A stretch of DNA of 64,000 bases from Numida meleagris (taxonomy: Eukaryota; Chordata; Aves; Galliformes; Numididae), in assembly GCF_002078875.1 (NCBI RefSeq), contig NC_034409.1, positions 102,038,671 to 102,102,670 of the forward strand. Direction: 5' to 3'. Shown here in pieces: positions 39,395-51,780 of this stretch; positions within the stretch are counted from its first letter, which is position 1, and every line of letters begins with the position of its first letter. The notes beneath the pieces are model-generated. The model did no database searches. It had not been told where the DNA came from and worked only from the letters and a program-made list of their open reading frames with translations. The position numbers and the translations under genes were made by a program.

Positions 39395-39905
39395 AAGGGA
39401 CTGCACTTTGAGTGCTGTGTTCAGGTTTGGGCCCCTCACCACAAGAAAGACACTGAGGCCCTGGAGCGTGTCCAGAGAAGGGCAGCAAAGCAATGAAGGG
39501 TCTGGAGCACAAGTCTGTTGGGGAGTGGCTGAGGGAGCTGGGGTTGTTCAGTCTGGAGAAGAGGAGGCTCCGAGGAGACATCGTTCTCTACAACCACCTG
39601 AAAGGAGGCTGTGGTGATGTGGGAGTCATCCTCTTCTCCCATGTAACTAGCAATAGGATGAGAGGGAATGGGCTCAAGTTGCACCAGGGGAGATTCAGAT
39701 TGCATGTTAGGAAATACTTCTCCAAGAGAGTGATCAGGTGCTGGAACAGGCTGCCCAGGGAGGTGGAGTCACCGACCTTGGAGGCATTTAAGAAACATTT
39801 AGATGTTGCACTGAGGGACGTGGTTTAGTGGGAAATATTGGAGATAGGTGGACAGTTGGACTGGAACATCTTAGAGGTTTTTTCCAACCTTGCTGATTCT
39901 ATGTT
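39395..39905 (+). mobile_element. CR1 LINE 3' fragment, sense
   Basis: It contains 'gtgttcaggtttgggcccctcacc', 'gtccagagaagggcagcaaag', the ORF2 end [25 protein letters not shown], and the 3' block 'gaacatcttagaggttttttccaacctt' with a short tail. One frame break follows 'gcagcaaagcaatga'. Confidence 0.92.
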
Positions 39906-42324
39906 CAAATACAAAATTCTGATTTTCACTCTACAAGAAACTGAAGGTGATTTGGGGCTTTCCTTTTTTTTTTTCCTTTTTTTTCTTCCTTTGGCAAAAG
40001 CAACCTTAGAAGCTAATTATTAATGCTTTAAGTAGTCTGCACAGGGTTTGGAAAGTGTGTTGCATGCTTAGTAGAGATGAAGTGAAACAGGTTCAGCTGT
40101 CCACAGCACACGTATAAGCTGCTGTTCCTTTTAGCCTTCTGTGCTATGGAAGTGTAGGGAGCTGAATGGGATATTGGAATGGATTATTTTATGAGGGAAA
40201 ACCTGAGAGCAGCATATTTTGTGTGTGGACTGTCTATCTGAGGGTTGGGAGGGCTTGAAGAAGAAAGGATAAGGAATGTTTACAGGACTGCTGGAACTGT
40301 GGTCGAACTTGTTAGGAGTCTTGCCTAGATGTTCACCCTAAAACAGGTCCTTAACTTTAACACTTCTGTGTTCCCCACCACGCTGGATTTAATCTTCCAT
40401 TTTGTTGTCAGTTCCTCTTTTCAGTATTTATTTCTGGTACAAATACAATTATACATTGTTAAACTATATGTGCTGCTATAATATCTGAGGATAAGGATAT
40501 CATTAACTTTCTGAGTTAAGCTGTGATGTTTACTTGAACAAAAGTCTGTAGTCATTCATTAGGTGTATATGTGAATATATATGTGTGTATAAAGCTTAAT
40601 GCGTTTTTTTACTTCTAGAAATAATCTCCTCAGAATTAACTACTCAAGGTATTGCGGAGTGGGATAAATTGGGGTTTATGTGACTTTTCTTAGAACTTAT
40701 ATTTTCACATAATAAAATCCTATATTTTTAAGCAGGTACCCCCAAATGGACTTCTTGTCTTAGTCAAGTCATGAACTGTGACCTCTTTTTTTTTTTTGTG
40801 AAGTTGAGCATATAGATATTCCATTATGGAGTGAGAAGTGCAAATAATGCTGATAGTCTGTATCTGGACCAGTGCTGTCCTACTGTTGCCACCTGGAAAT
40901 ACTCTGTGGGGGATAACAGATAACAAAAAACATTTGTGTTCTATGAAAGTAACAAGTAGTAAGTAACCAGAAGTATAGCTGGTAGGGTGCTCATTTTTTG
41001 TTTGTTTTCCCCACTGTGTTTAAAAATGCTTGTGCCCTTTTTCTCCCTTTCTGAGTTGTGAAAGTTTCCCGTATCTGAAAACTGTAGATGTGCATTGGTT
41101 ACAGTTTTACTGTTGCTGAGAGCTGGCATATCATAACTCTGTTGAGCAATACAATGGTTGGGTAGTCCTGTGTCAGCAGCTGTGATCGGATACAGTAACT
41201 CTTGGGTAGAATAGGAATGGAAGTGCTTGGTCTGTTTGTGTACTTCTGCTCCCGATAACATATTTTCCTTGTAGATCACCAGTTCCAAACCCAGCTATGA
41301 AGCTTCTTGATCAAGCTTTAGATGCAAAGATGCTTTTTATTATGCTTGTTCTGAACAGGAAGGGAGGCTTATTCCAGAGAAAGTAGGAATTGCGAAATAA
41401 AATGTAAGAATTGAACTTGAAAATGCTGTTGAACTTTGCACGCTCTAGGAGGGCTGACTTCTCCCTAGCTCTACATTTCTCAAACACTAGGAGTTCAGAA
41501 ATAGCTTTGGGACAGTTATTTAAAACTTGGAAATCAACTCATATTGCTTGCATTGTTGTTTGTTGCCCAATAAATACTACTATTTCAGAACTTCGCTTTA
41601 TTCAATTGCCGGGTGACCAGAATCCCCTTCACTGCTTCAGTATTAAATTTTGATTGAACGTAATGATGAAAATAGTGATGAGCAGAAGGTTATGGAAGTG
41701 GGAGGAGTAGTCTGCATTAGAGAATTAAGACAGGTGGAAAATAAGACTAATGTGCTTAAAAAAAACTAAAGTATCTGCTAGGGAGAAAATGCGACTAACA
41801 ATTTCTAGCTGTTCTAGAAGGCAAACTACTTTTGAAATAAGGTAAAACAAATATTTTAGTTTGTACTGTAATCGGTAAACAGAAGTAGCTTACATAATAT
41901 CTCGGTGAATTTTGACTTAATTGATCTGGGTTTTATCTCTCTTTACATTTTCGTAGTGTTGGAGTCAGAATATAATGATAATTATTTAAGCATTAATTTT
42001 TAGTTTTTAGGTGTTATGGTCAAGTTATTATGCTTAAGGATTTGCTGAGGAAAAATTGGTTCTCTGTCCCTGAAGTCACATGAAAAATTGTATTTTTGTC
42101 TATGCATCTAGTAAACTAGCACTTAAGATGTACATATTAGGGTTTGGATACTTGAAATGCTATTACAAATGTGTTATCTTGTGGAATATTAAATGTTAAG
42201 CTCATTCTTGCAATGAATTAGAACAGGCAACATCTGTTCAGCAGTTTTCCTTAAGGTCTAGAATCGTCACTAAGTTCCTATTTAAAGTGATTTTCATGTG
42301 TACAATTTGTTTGTTTTTCTCCAG

Positions 42325-42382
42325 ATTGGAAGAATAGAAGCATGCTTTCCACTGAGACTTACACTAACATTTGTGATACAGA
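42325..42382 (+). other. BACH1: BACH1 exon 2, 5'UTR part
   Basis: This 58-nt leader lies between the acceptor (CTCCAG ending 42324) and the start codon. The start context is ACAGAATGT, with a favourable purine at -3. An upstream ATG at 42343 is out of frame with the main start. Confidence 0.8.
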
Positions 42383-42622
42383 ATGTCTCTAAGTGAGAAG
42401 AACAGCGTGGTTTTTGCGTACGAGTCTTCAGTGCACAGTACCAATGTACTTCTCAGTCTCGATGATCAGAGAAAGCAAGATATTCTTTGTGACGTTACTA
42501 TTTTAGTGGAAGACCAGCGATTTCGGGCTCACAAAGCTGTGCTTGCAGCTTGCAGTAGTTACTTCCTTTCAAGAATTGTGGGCCAATTGGATGCTGATCT
42601 TATCATCACTTTACCAGAAGAG
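42383..42622 (+). CDS. BACH1: BACH1 coding exon 2: N-terminus and first half of BTB domain
   Basis: Residues 1-80 of a predicted 766-aa protein. The N-terminus ([20 protein letters not shown]) and the BTB/POZ core, with [19 protein letters not shown] at about 33-51 and [13 protein letters not shown] following, match vertebrate BACH1. The BTB domain mediates dimerisation and higher-order assembly. The exon ends TTACCAGAAGAG|GTGAGT in phase 0, so codon 80 is Glu. The frame runs on into the intron for 35 codons, so a readthrough product would be a truncated BTB. BACH1 as a whole is a nuclear CNC-bZIP repressor that pairs with small Maf proteins at Maf-recognition elements, for example at HMOX1. 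Confidence 0.97.
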
Positions 42623-45379
42623 GTGAGTGTTGCTTACTTCTGTCTTTTACCTACCCATGTTTCTGATCTGTCTAGTTTGATTCTGTTTTACAATAAACTG
42701 GTAGAGTGTTTAGAAGATAATCGGTAAAGAGAGTTAAGAACTGAGGGGAAGAAATTTCCAAGCTGTAAAGCTGTTGCTGATTGAGGTAAAGACTGGATAG
42801 AGCAGAGTGAATGTCACAGACTGAAGATAAATGCTTTCCTGGGGAATGTGTAGGGTAGATGCATTCAATTAAGTGTTAATTACTCTTAAAATAGCGCACT
42901 AGGTTCTAAGCATGTAAGTTTGTCAAAAAGTTGTTTAATATGGGCTTCAAACAGTAAAGAGGCACTAGTCATCCCATGCGAGAAAGGAACATTTTGGGAC
43001 TAATAAGCAAATAAATGGGATTGCCATTTTAATCTTGAAATTAGCATCATCAATGTTTAGTTTAAGAATGTTTGAGAAATACAGCCATGCTTACATTCCT
43101 TGCTTGCAGCTTATTGTTGACTTTCTTCAGTTTAGTTCCCTATTCTTTTTGTGCACTCATTGTTAGCAGCTTGATCTTTTTTTTCTACTGCATTTATACT
43201 TAAAAGCTGGGGAAAATTGCTTGCTTTTTAAACCAGATTGAATTTAAAGGCATTTAGTGGGAACAAGCCAGAACCCGTCATCCGTGGGAAAGCAATTTGA
43301 TTGTCAGGTATCTGAAGCATCCAAGTCATTTAAAGATTCCAGTTGGTATTTAATTAAAAGCATTTAAGATACTTAAATACCATGTAAAATCTTTAAGTGT
43401 CATGAGGCAAACAAATGCTTATGTGAAACATTGTGCTTGTAAATGAAAAGTCAAGAGCCTCCAAGTACTCAGAAGCAGCAGAAAGCTGAAGAACTGGTAC
43501 ATGAACAGCGACTTTCTGGGAGGCAGTTTCTGGTAATCAGCTTGGGAAGGGAGTTAAAAATAACATGAAAATTGTTGGTAAGTCATCTAGAATCGTTAAA
43601 GGCAGGAGGAAAGGTGCGTGACAGTGAACATTTGTAGCGACATCACTTCAGCGACTTGTTTGTGCGCAAGACTAAGTTAAATGCTACCTTAACATTGTGA
43701 CGCATTCAGAAAGCCTCTGTCTTCCTAAAATAGCTCCTTCACTGACTTTGTGATATATTGAGATAAACACAAGGATTCTCTGCAACTATAATATCCGATT
43801 TTATAAAAAACTGAAAACCAAAAGGGGTCAGATCATCTCTTTTAAAGAGCTACCCTGATCTTTGCTATTCTCTTATGAATTTACTACAAACTGATGCTAC
43901 ACCATGATAACACTATGTCAGATTTACTCGTTCTCCTTCTTTTCTCTGTATGTTCATTTCTTCTTCCCTCTCTTCTTTATAGTGGCTTAGTATTGTTGTT
44001 GGCCTGAATATCTCCCAGACTGAGGAAGTGTAATAGTAGGAGCTGTTGTGGAAGGGAAGTAGGGTGATAGGGGATACAAACAATACAAAAATGGGATATT
44101 GGAAGAGTAAGAGATGTACGTCAGAGTTGGTGGGGGAAAATTGTAGAAAGCACTGGTGTTCCACTAAACCTGAGCTAGGAGGGGACCAGTGTTTGTGAAC
44201 AAAATGGAGGAACATAGTAATACTGATACTATGAGTGAGATAAGTTCTCTTAAGACTACAACTTAATGATGTTGTCTAGTATTACTTGTGTAAAAACTGA
44301 ATATCCTGTAACCACAAACAAAAATACTAACAAGTTATCTTTTACTAATTTGATCTTATCACTTGGTAAAAACACTTCTGGAAACTGCTAAATATTTTGA
44401 AATGAGTCAGTTTATGAAGCTGCATATTTGAGAGGGACAAATAAATACTAATTGGTTTGGCAATTTCTTAACCTCTTTGATCATCCAAAGTTTTTGAAGT
44501 TTAAAATGAAAGATACCAGTCCAAAACTTGAAATACCAAAATATTTTGACATTTATTTGTTTCATGTATATCATCACAGCTAACCGGTGACACCTTGCTG
44601 TCAGTTACTTCTATTGTTTTCCTACCAAAGTTTTCGCACTCTGAAATTAGACCGTCATTGGCAATACAGGTGAAATATATAGCTCCTGCCAGACTTTTCT
44701 TTAGTCAGTCAGACCAAGAGTCTTTCTAGTGTTTTATTGTGTTTGAGAATAGCTAGCTAGAAATACTTAAGAGAAAATATGAGAAGCACAGTGTTTTTTT
44801 TCCTCTTAATCTCCTTTTTTTTTTAGCAGTGAGTATTTCCTGGTAAGCGAAGAACGTACAATTTTGAAACGTATTTCTTTTGTTTGGATTTCATGTATGA
44901 ATGTAATTTGCTTATAAATAAAGTCGATTTAATCGTGTATTAGGTTTGAAGACTTCTTGCAAGCATATAGATAAACTCTTTTCCTTTTCACTTATTTTTA
45001 AGGATGAAGTGAGGTGGTGGTCTAATCAGTATTCTTGTCTCCAGGGTATATCTGAAACATTATTTTTGGAAATCTTTAGGTTTAGGAGTTTTCAGAATGT
45101 TTTTGCTGAACAGTCTCTGTAGATTGCTTCAACTTTCCTTTATTTGTTATTTCCATGCTTTTCTTTAAAAACAAAAAAAAAGCACAAACAAAGCCCTTCA
45201 ACTTATTCCCAAATCAAACGGTATTTTACAGAAAATTTTTGCTGACAGAAGGATTCATTATAGATCACACAACAATACAGTACTCAAGGAAAAGGATTTT
45301 ATGCTTAAAAGTAAGGAAAGGAAACAGTGTGTTGGCTTCAGTTTTGGTAGTAGTAATAATGGACATACTCCTTCATTTC

Positions 45380-45692
45380 ACAGAATCATAAGATCATAGA
45401 ATGGCTTGGGTTGGAAGGGACCTCAAGGATCATTGAGCTCCAACCACCTTCCCACAGGCAGGGCCGCCAACCTCCACATCTAATACTAGACCAGGCTGCC
45501 CAGGGCCCCACCCAACCTGGCCTCGAACACTTCCAGGGATGAGGCATCCACAACCTCTCTGGTGAGGTGCTGGAACAGGCTGCCCACTCTCATGGTCAAG
45601 CACTTCCCCCTGATATCCAACCTAAATCTTCCCTCCTTCAACTTAAATCCATTTCCTCTTGTCCTACCATTATCTACCCTTTCAAAGAGTGG
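45380..45692 (-). mobile_element. CR1 LINE 3' fragment, antisense, with internal microinversion
   Basis: It starts with 'cacagaatcataagatcatagaatgg', then 'cttgggttggaagggacctcaagg' and 'ccaacctggcctcgaacac', and is closely related to the sense copy at 37505-38070. Positions 45560-45586 read in the opposite orientation from the rest of the element, which is why CWNRLP appears on the + strand here. Confidence 0.93.
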
Positions 45693-45796
45693 ACGCTCTT
45701 ACACTTTTTCACTTGCAGAGAGGCTAAAGGAAGTAGCAGGTAACTTTTAATATGATAGTGTGTTTACACCTTCCTACCTGATTCCTTAGTAATTTT

Positions 45797-45828
45797 TTCA
45801 AAGATAAACACTGTTGTTTATCTTTGAA
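45797..45828. repeat. Perfect inverted repeat, 14-bp arms, 4-nt loop
   Basis: Arms TTCAAAGATAAACA (45797-45810) and TGTTTATCTTTGAA (45815-45828) flank the loop CTGT. The stem is too short for a canonical pre-miRNA. It lies in BACH1 intron 2. Confidence 0.95.
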
Positions 45829-46576
45829 TTCCCTTTTAGGTAACTGCACTGCAGTAGAGCTGAGATGATAATGATGGAACTGTTCCAAAAAACCTGCCTA
45901 CTCCAAAGAGACTGTAACTGCTGTTGGCATAGGGTTTGGGGTACAATTCTTTTTATCCATGAGAGGAAAGAAAGGAGTGCATGGCTACAGTAGTAAATAA
46001 TCGTGTGCGGTCACATTCAATTACTTCAAAGTTCTTTCTATCAGTGATGCATGAAACTGAGCAAATAGCAGTAATTGCTCTTTAAAGGAATGATTCCAGC
46101 CAGCAGCGTTTTGATCTTGTTCAGGAATAATTCACGTGTAATTTCACTGTGAAAGTTATCTTCATAAAATTATAGTCCAGTTCCTGGTTTTCAGTGTACA
46201 GCAATATTTTTTTACATTTTAGTACTGTATTATGAGAATTGTTTAAGTGCTTTATCACAGTGAACAAGATAATTGCCATAAAATATGCAGGATAAAATTA
46301 TTTCATATTTGTTTCATGAAGAGTGTGGCCAGATTTGCTCTCTGTCCTGAAGGCATGATTTTCTGACTGCAGGGTGTGAGTTCTGGGTGTTTAAACCCAT
46401 GTACATATTGGGATTGTAACTAGAAACTTGGCAACCAAACTACTACCCAGTGAAACAGAAGTGGATACGTGGGGCCTTGTTCTTTTTCATGTGGTATGCT
46501 CTGGTAAATGGGAAGCGAGAGAGTTTCACCAAGCAGGAAGTTGGCCACGCTAATTTTTTTTTTATCTTTTTCATAG

Positions 46577-47968
46577 GTAACACTTAAAGGATTTAGTCCC
46601 TTGCTTCAGTTTGCATACACAGCTAAACTTATTCTAAATAAAGACAACGTGTCTGAAGTTTGCAAGTGTGCTGAATTCTTGGGGGTACGGAACATTGAAG
46701 AGTCTTGCTTTCAGTTTCTCAAATTCAAATTTTTGGACTGTAAATCAGATCAGCAAGAGTGTCCTAGGAAGAAATGCTGTACACAGCATTGTAGGAAAGT
46801 AAGCCCTAAAATTAGCAGTGTGGATGATGGAGACCTGGAAATAGATGATGAAGCGGAAGAGCTTCTAGAGAAGGAATATATTCAGACCTCTCATACAAAG
46901 CTCTGTAAAGATGATGAAAATGCTAAAGCATCACCTGCTCTTCAAGATAATGCCAACCAAACATCTGATCCTGTGCATTTAGAAAAAGGTAATGTTGCCA
47001 GCTCATCTTCCCAGTGCCCAAAGTATAGGAAATTCCAGAAAGCTTTCGGAAATGACAAAGTTCATACTTCAGATTCCAGTTCCAGTGCTAAAGACGTTCA
47101 GGTGCCACAAATTGTAACTCTTATCGAGAAGGAAACACCTGATAATGACAGCTCACCAAAAGCTCAGGAGTGTGTACCCATGCAGCTGGTCTCAACGTGT
47201 GAAGAGACTCAGGTAAAAATGGAAGAAGGAGAGGAAGACATTGAGAAAAAAGAAGAATCAAAGAGAGATTCTGTGACTCAGAGTGTTTCGTGTCCTGTGG
47301 AGAAAATGGATGTTGCTGCTTTCCCCCAAAACACTGCTGCACCTCATGGACTTAATTCTGTGTCTTTTTTACGTACTTGTGAGCAATACGGTAACTTAAA
47401 TTTCAGTAGTATGCAAGGCACCACAATCTTATCTGAAAAAACTGTAACAGGTACTGGAGCTGAAAGTGACAAAATTGAAAGTCAGGACAATGCAACTTTA
47501 AAGGTTGATTTGTGTCCTAGAGAAGCCATTAACATTACATCAACTGGTGATCGAAGCAGCGTGGAGAGAGAGGTAGCAGAACATCTAGCAAAAGGGTTCT
47601 GGAGCGATATTTACAGTCCAGAAGCCTGTCAAATCCATTTACCATCTGCAGTGCCAAAAGAACGCTTGGAGCCTGTATATTCGGGGAAGAAATCAGAGTG
47701 TCCGTGGCTGGGTATCAGGATCAGTGAAAGTCCTGAACCTTGCTCTCAGCGAACTTTTACAACGTTGAATTCTGTCAACTGCCCCTTCATAAGCAATCTT
47801 AGTACTGAAGGATGCTCCAGCAGCTCTGAAATAAGCAGTGGAGATTATGGTCAAGGGCAACAGCCAGAACAGTGTCCCTATAATTATGTGATAAGTTTGG
47901 GGGAGGATTCAGAAACTGATACCGAGGGAGACAGCGAATCCTGTTCAGCGAGAGAACAGGAATGTGAG
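46577..47968 (+). CDS. BACH1: BACH1 coding exon 3: rest of BTB, haem-regulatory region
   Basis: Residues 81-544 in one 464-codon exon, the largest of the gene. It opens VTLKGFSPLLQFAYTAKLIL, completing the BTB domain by about residue 125. A long, largely disordered acidic region follows. Cys-Pro dipeptides, the haem-binding type motif of BACH proteins, occur at Cys142, 227, 319, 393, 455, 482 and 513. Those in SECPWLGIR, VNCPFIS and EQCPY correspond to the functionally studied C-terminal set in mammals. Other conserved blocks are SSVEREVAEHLAKGFWSDI and the acidic SETDTEGDSESCSAREQECE at the end. The donor is TGTGAG|GTAAGA at 47968/47969, phase 0. Haem binding relieves DNA binding and promotes export and degradation in the known proteins. 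Confidence 0.97.
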
Positions 47969-49593
47969 GTAAGAACACCTTGTTATTCTTTGCTTCCCTG
48001 TCTTTTAAGGCCCTTCTCAGAAACCTAGTTCTGAAATCTTGTTTTGTTACTTCTTGTTTTAAAACCTTGGGAAATGGAAATTAAAATAAACATCTGAAGG
48101 TTTATGTGGGAGAAAACTGTTAATTCGAGGAGGCTTAAAATATTTTGCAGGACACTGAAGTGATAGATGCTTAGGTGTTAGGTCTATTCAGATATGTTTC
48201 TGGAACAACTTTATCATAAACTTCTTTGTCTTTTAAATCAGGGTCTATGGACTCGTTTTTAGGTTTTTTTGTCTACTTAAATTTAATTATAAATTTCGTA
48301 CTGTGTTTTATAGAAAATTAAAAATGTTCTTTTTTTCCTCAGACTTGAGAAGGTGGGAGAGAAATAACACTTCAGATAACTTGATTTTCATTTTGCAGGT
48401 TTTCAAGCTGGCTACAGCGGCTGTGCATTTAAGACTGTTTTAACAGCATCACCTTCTCTGAAACTTAGGCTATATTTGTTCTCTCCAAATGTAGAAAATG
48501 TTTGGCGCTTCTTTCCTTTGTGTCATTGCTTTGGTGGAATTTTAGACAGATGTCCTAAGGAGTCAAATACCAAGTGGTTCTACTGTGTACATCAAATGAC
48601 TTCAGTAGTAGTTGCTGGAATTGTGGAATTGCAGTGTGACTCTGTTTATTGTGGGGCATTGCAGGGACTTTTATTGCTTGGTGGAAGCAACAATTCGTGT
48701 AGAAGGTGACAGGTCAAATAAACGGCCAGGATAGGCTTAAAAGCATTTCTCATCTTTACATTACAAAGAAGTAAATGGCATCACAGCTGAAGGAAGTGAT
48801 CTGCCCCTTGGGTTATCAGTGATAGGCAAATACAAAAAGGATATTTTTGTTTGCTTTCGGAACTAATTTCAGAGCTTTGACCACAGTAAGGGAATAAGTT
48901 TTGCATCTTAATTTACTCCAGTATAAGGGTTGTAATAGTGTCTTTAACTGCATACTTAAAAAATAATAATAATAATTTGTAGAGGTAAAGATGGTTTTCA
49001 GTATTTATCAGAGCTGTATGATCTGTATGTTTCTGAAGCTCTTGCTTCTGTAGCTCAGGTGTATATTCAGTAGCAGCAGCATTAGGGAGAATAAAACAAG
49101 TGCCAACTGCCAGTAACTTCTCTATTTTAAGTAGATGCCTATCTCACGTGAACTTTTCCAGCAGAAAACCCGAGGTATAAAAATATATACAGAATACAGG
49201 CTTAGCTAGTTAAAGGGAACTTCAGGGTGCATTAGTGATTCTTGACACCTATTTTATTTGCCTCCTAACTGTAACTTACTTGCCTGGAATGTATCACCAA
49301 AGTGATTTGCTGTACACAGGGAATAGATTTCATCCTACTTCAATACGCTTATGAAGATGTAGCGTAAATGTGCAGAGTACTCCATTATTTTGGCAATACT
49401 TGAGTTCATCTGTTTGAAGCCCCTGGATTTTATCTAGCTCCCTTGATGGCTCTATTAGTTTGCTCTTGTTTCTGAAATGTAGGAAGAGGGTGGTATGGTA
49501 AAGAACAGCTTAAAATTTAAAACTTGAGATGATCTGTTGGAGTATGTGTTTATCAGTTTCACCTTTGGCTTATAATTGTATCTTATGTTCTAG
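47969..49593 (+). other. BACH1: BACH1 intron 3 (about 1.6 kb)
   Basis: GTAAGA donor, ATGTTCTAG acceptor. No repeats or other features were recognised. Confidence 0.9.
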
Positions 49594-49800
49594 GTAAAAC
49601 TGCCATTTAATGCGCAAAGGATTATCTCCCTTTCCAGAAATGACTTCCAGTCATTTCTGAAAATGCATAAATTAACCCCTGAGCAATTGGACTGTATCCA
49701 TGATATTCGAAGACGAAGTAAAAATAGGATTGCAGCGCAGCGATGTCGTAAGAGAAAACTTGACTGCATACAGAATCTTGAATCCGAAATTGAAAAACTG
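49594..49800 (+). CDS. BACH1: BACH1 coding exon 4: CNC and basic region of the bZIP
   Basis: Residues 545-613. [18 protein letters not shown] and [18 protein letters not shown] form the CNC segment. [19 protein letters not shown] at about 583-601 is the DNA-contacting basic region, containing the bZIP signature NxxAAxxCR. The zipper begins with [14 protein letters not shown], and the exon is cut at Leu613 by a donor CTG|GTACGT. The exon is phase 0 at both ends. If this donor is not used, 14 extra codons follow to a stop at 49843-49845. Confidence 0.97.
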
Positions 49801-51780
49801 GTACGTAGAAGTCATATGAATAATGATATTTATGTCTTTCTGTAAAGGTGTGTTTGCTGGATATCTGCCAGCAGCTTGGTAGTGAGGCAGCTTGTTACTT
49901 TATCCACTTAAGCTCAGTGAATGGCCTTAAACAGATGACTTCTTGATAGCAGTTCTAGATTTACTATGCACTTCAGTGCACGTTTTTCCTTTGTGGTTTT
50001 CATTCAAGTAAAAGTGTATCACAGCATGATTCTTAGTGAATGCTGTTTTTAAAGCACATCAGCACTGAGCTTAATTACATGGAATATTTCCTAGACTATT
50101 ATCCCATCCTACTCAGTTTTCTACCTCTTCTCTTTCTTGCTTTGTGACTTTGTTCTTCAGCTCATGCTATTGCTCTTGAAGTTTACTGTTATACTGTTAC
50201 TAGTTGTGTAAGCATTTGTTCTTGTAATGCTTCAGCATGGACTGGTAAATTGTTTGCTGAGTCTCGAATCTTAAGCTTAGTGTGCAGAAGATCGAGATCA
50301 AGAACCTACTTACAGTTTTAGCACTTATATCAAGATTGCAGCTGAGGAATTAATGCATAACTTCAAACAAATGTGCGGAATCTCAAGTACTTACAGCAGG
50401 AAAATATTGAGCGGCTATTTTTATATGTTTGTTTCTGACTCTGTCATTTCAGTTTCACTGTTGGTTACACCATCTGGGCTGCGTAGTTCAGTGGATTAAT
50501 GTTACTGTATGCGTAATTCATGTCTGCGGTGACTTAGACTTTGTGCTTTATGCGTGTGAATTTGGTATTAGCATCAGATACGAGTGTTTGCAGTCATGTA
50601 AACACCTTCTGACCTTAGAAGGAAAAGGAAAATAAAGTTGGAGCAAAGGACCATAGGCTAGAAACATCTTTTTGAGAAGTGATTCATCATTCATTAAATG
50701 TGCTTCTGCAGTAAATCAGACTTCGACGGAAGGCTGAGAGCTGAAAGGGCAAGTCCATTCATTCAGTGTGCTGAACGAAGATGATATTCCAGAGGGAGGG
50801 GGGAGATCAGGTGATTGTATTGACAAAAATTATACTGTGCGGGCTAAAATGAGAAGCTGCAGTTCTGACAGTTCAGAACTTTGTCATCTTAGTGTCATTT
50901 TTATTTGTTTTGTAACATTGTCAATATTGTGCAACAACATTACCCCCAAACTTAGGCATGATTCATCTGCAAGATTAAACTTGTAGTTGACTAAATGGCT
51001 GATAATCATAGCGTAATATCCTTTTTTTTCCCTGTGGACCTACCCTAAAACTGTTTGAACGTCTGCTGTTTTACAGATCTCATTGTGCAAGCGCTAGACA
51101 GTGAGTGTTTAGGGTTGTGATGTGAGGTCTGAGTTCTGAATTGTGCTCTAGGCACAAAAACTTTCAGTTGCTTGTTTTTTTTTCCAACTGTGCAGGTTAG
51201 TTTCTTGTTTGGAACTGTTAAGCTTGTCTTGCATCAACTAGTGTTATGCCCAGTCAGACTTGTGGAAATAGTGCACAAATACAAAATCTTTGCGATCTGT
51301 TTAAGCATAACTTCTGGGTGACTGGAAAAAAGAGGCATCTGTGAAAGGTGTTGAGTGGTGCACCCACGTTTCTGTGGGCATGGCAACTTCTTCCTGCTTC
51401 TCTAAGTTAGTCATGGGTTTCAGAAGTTAGTTGTTGATCTTCCCATGGTATTATTTGTAATGTGGCTTTGTGAGGAGATAATGTGGGATGGCTGTAGTTG
51501 GAAAACTTTTGACAAGTAGATAACAAGCTGCAGTTCACAAGGTATTAGGAAATATTATTCAGCTAAATTTCTTGTTCTGGTTTTCAGGATGCGTAGCGTG
51601 TTGTCTTCTATTTATGTCTTAAGTTGTTGCTTGTTAGGTTTTTGTTTGGGTTAAAACACAGTACTTGTGGTGTGTTGTGGGGAAAGTCACATATCAATTT
51701 CATTAGTAGAGGCTAGAAGCTGGCTGGGAAGTGGCTTTGCTGAAAAGGCCCTGGTGGGGCGGGGGGGGAGGTCTGGGCAT

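Larger units (their letters stand above)
29264..42324 (+). other. BACH1: BACH1 intron 1 (about 13 kb)
   Basis: Starts GTGAGC and ends in the polypyrimidine acceptor TTTGTTTTTCTCCAG. The first 200 bp continue the CpG island. It contains three CR1 copies, a C14 run (33380-33393) and one unexplained 106-codon minus-strand open frame at 38339-38659. No other exon was recognised. Confidence 0.8.
42623..46576 (+). other. BACH1: BACH1 intron 2 (about 4 kb)
   Basis: GTGAGT donor and TTTTTCATAG acceptor. It carries one antisense CR1 copy with a microinversion (45380-45692) and a perfect 14-bp inverted repeat just downstream of it. Nothing else was recognised. Confidence 0.9.

Noticed and set aside
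45562..45750. Plus-strand frame beginning MRCWNRLP
   Set aside because: It looks like CR1 ORF2 on the plus strand only because of the 27-bp inversion; the rest of the frame is antisense CR1.
45797..45828. Pre-miRNA hairpin
   Set aside because: A 14-bp stem with a 4-nt loop is too short for Drosha/Dicer processing.
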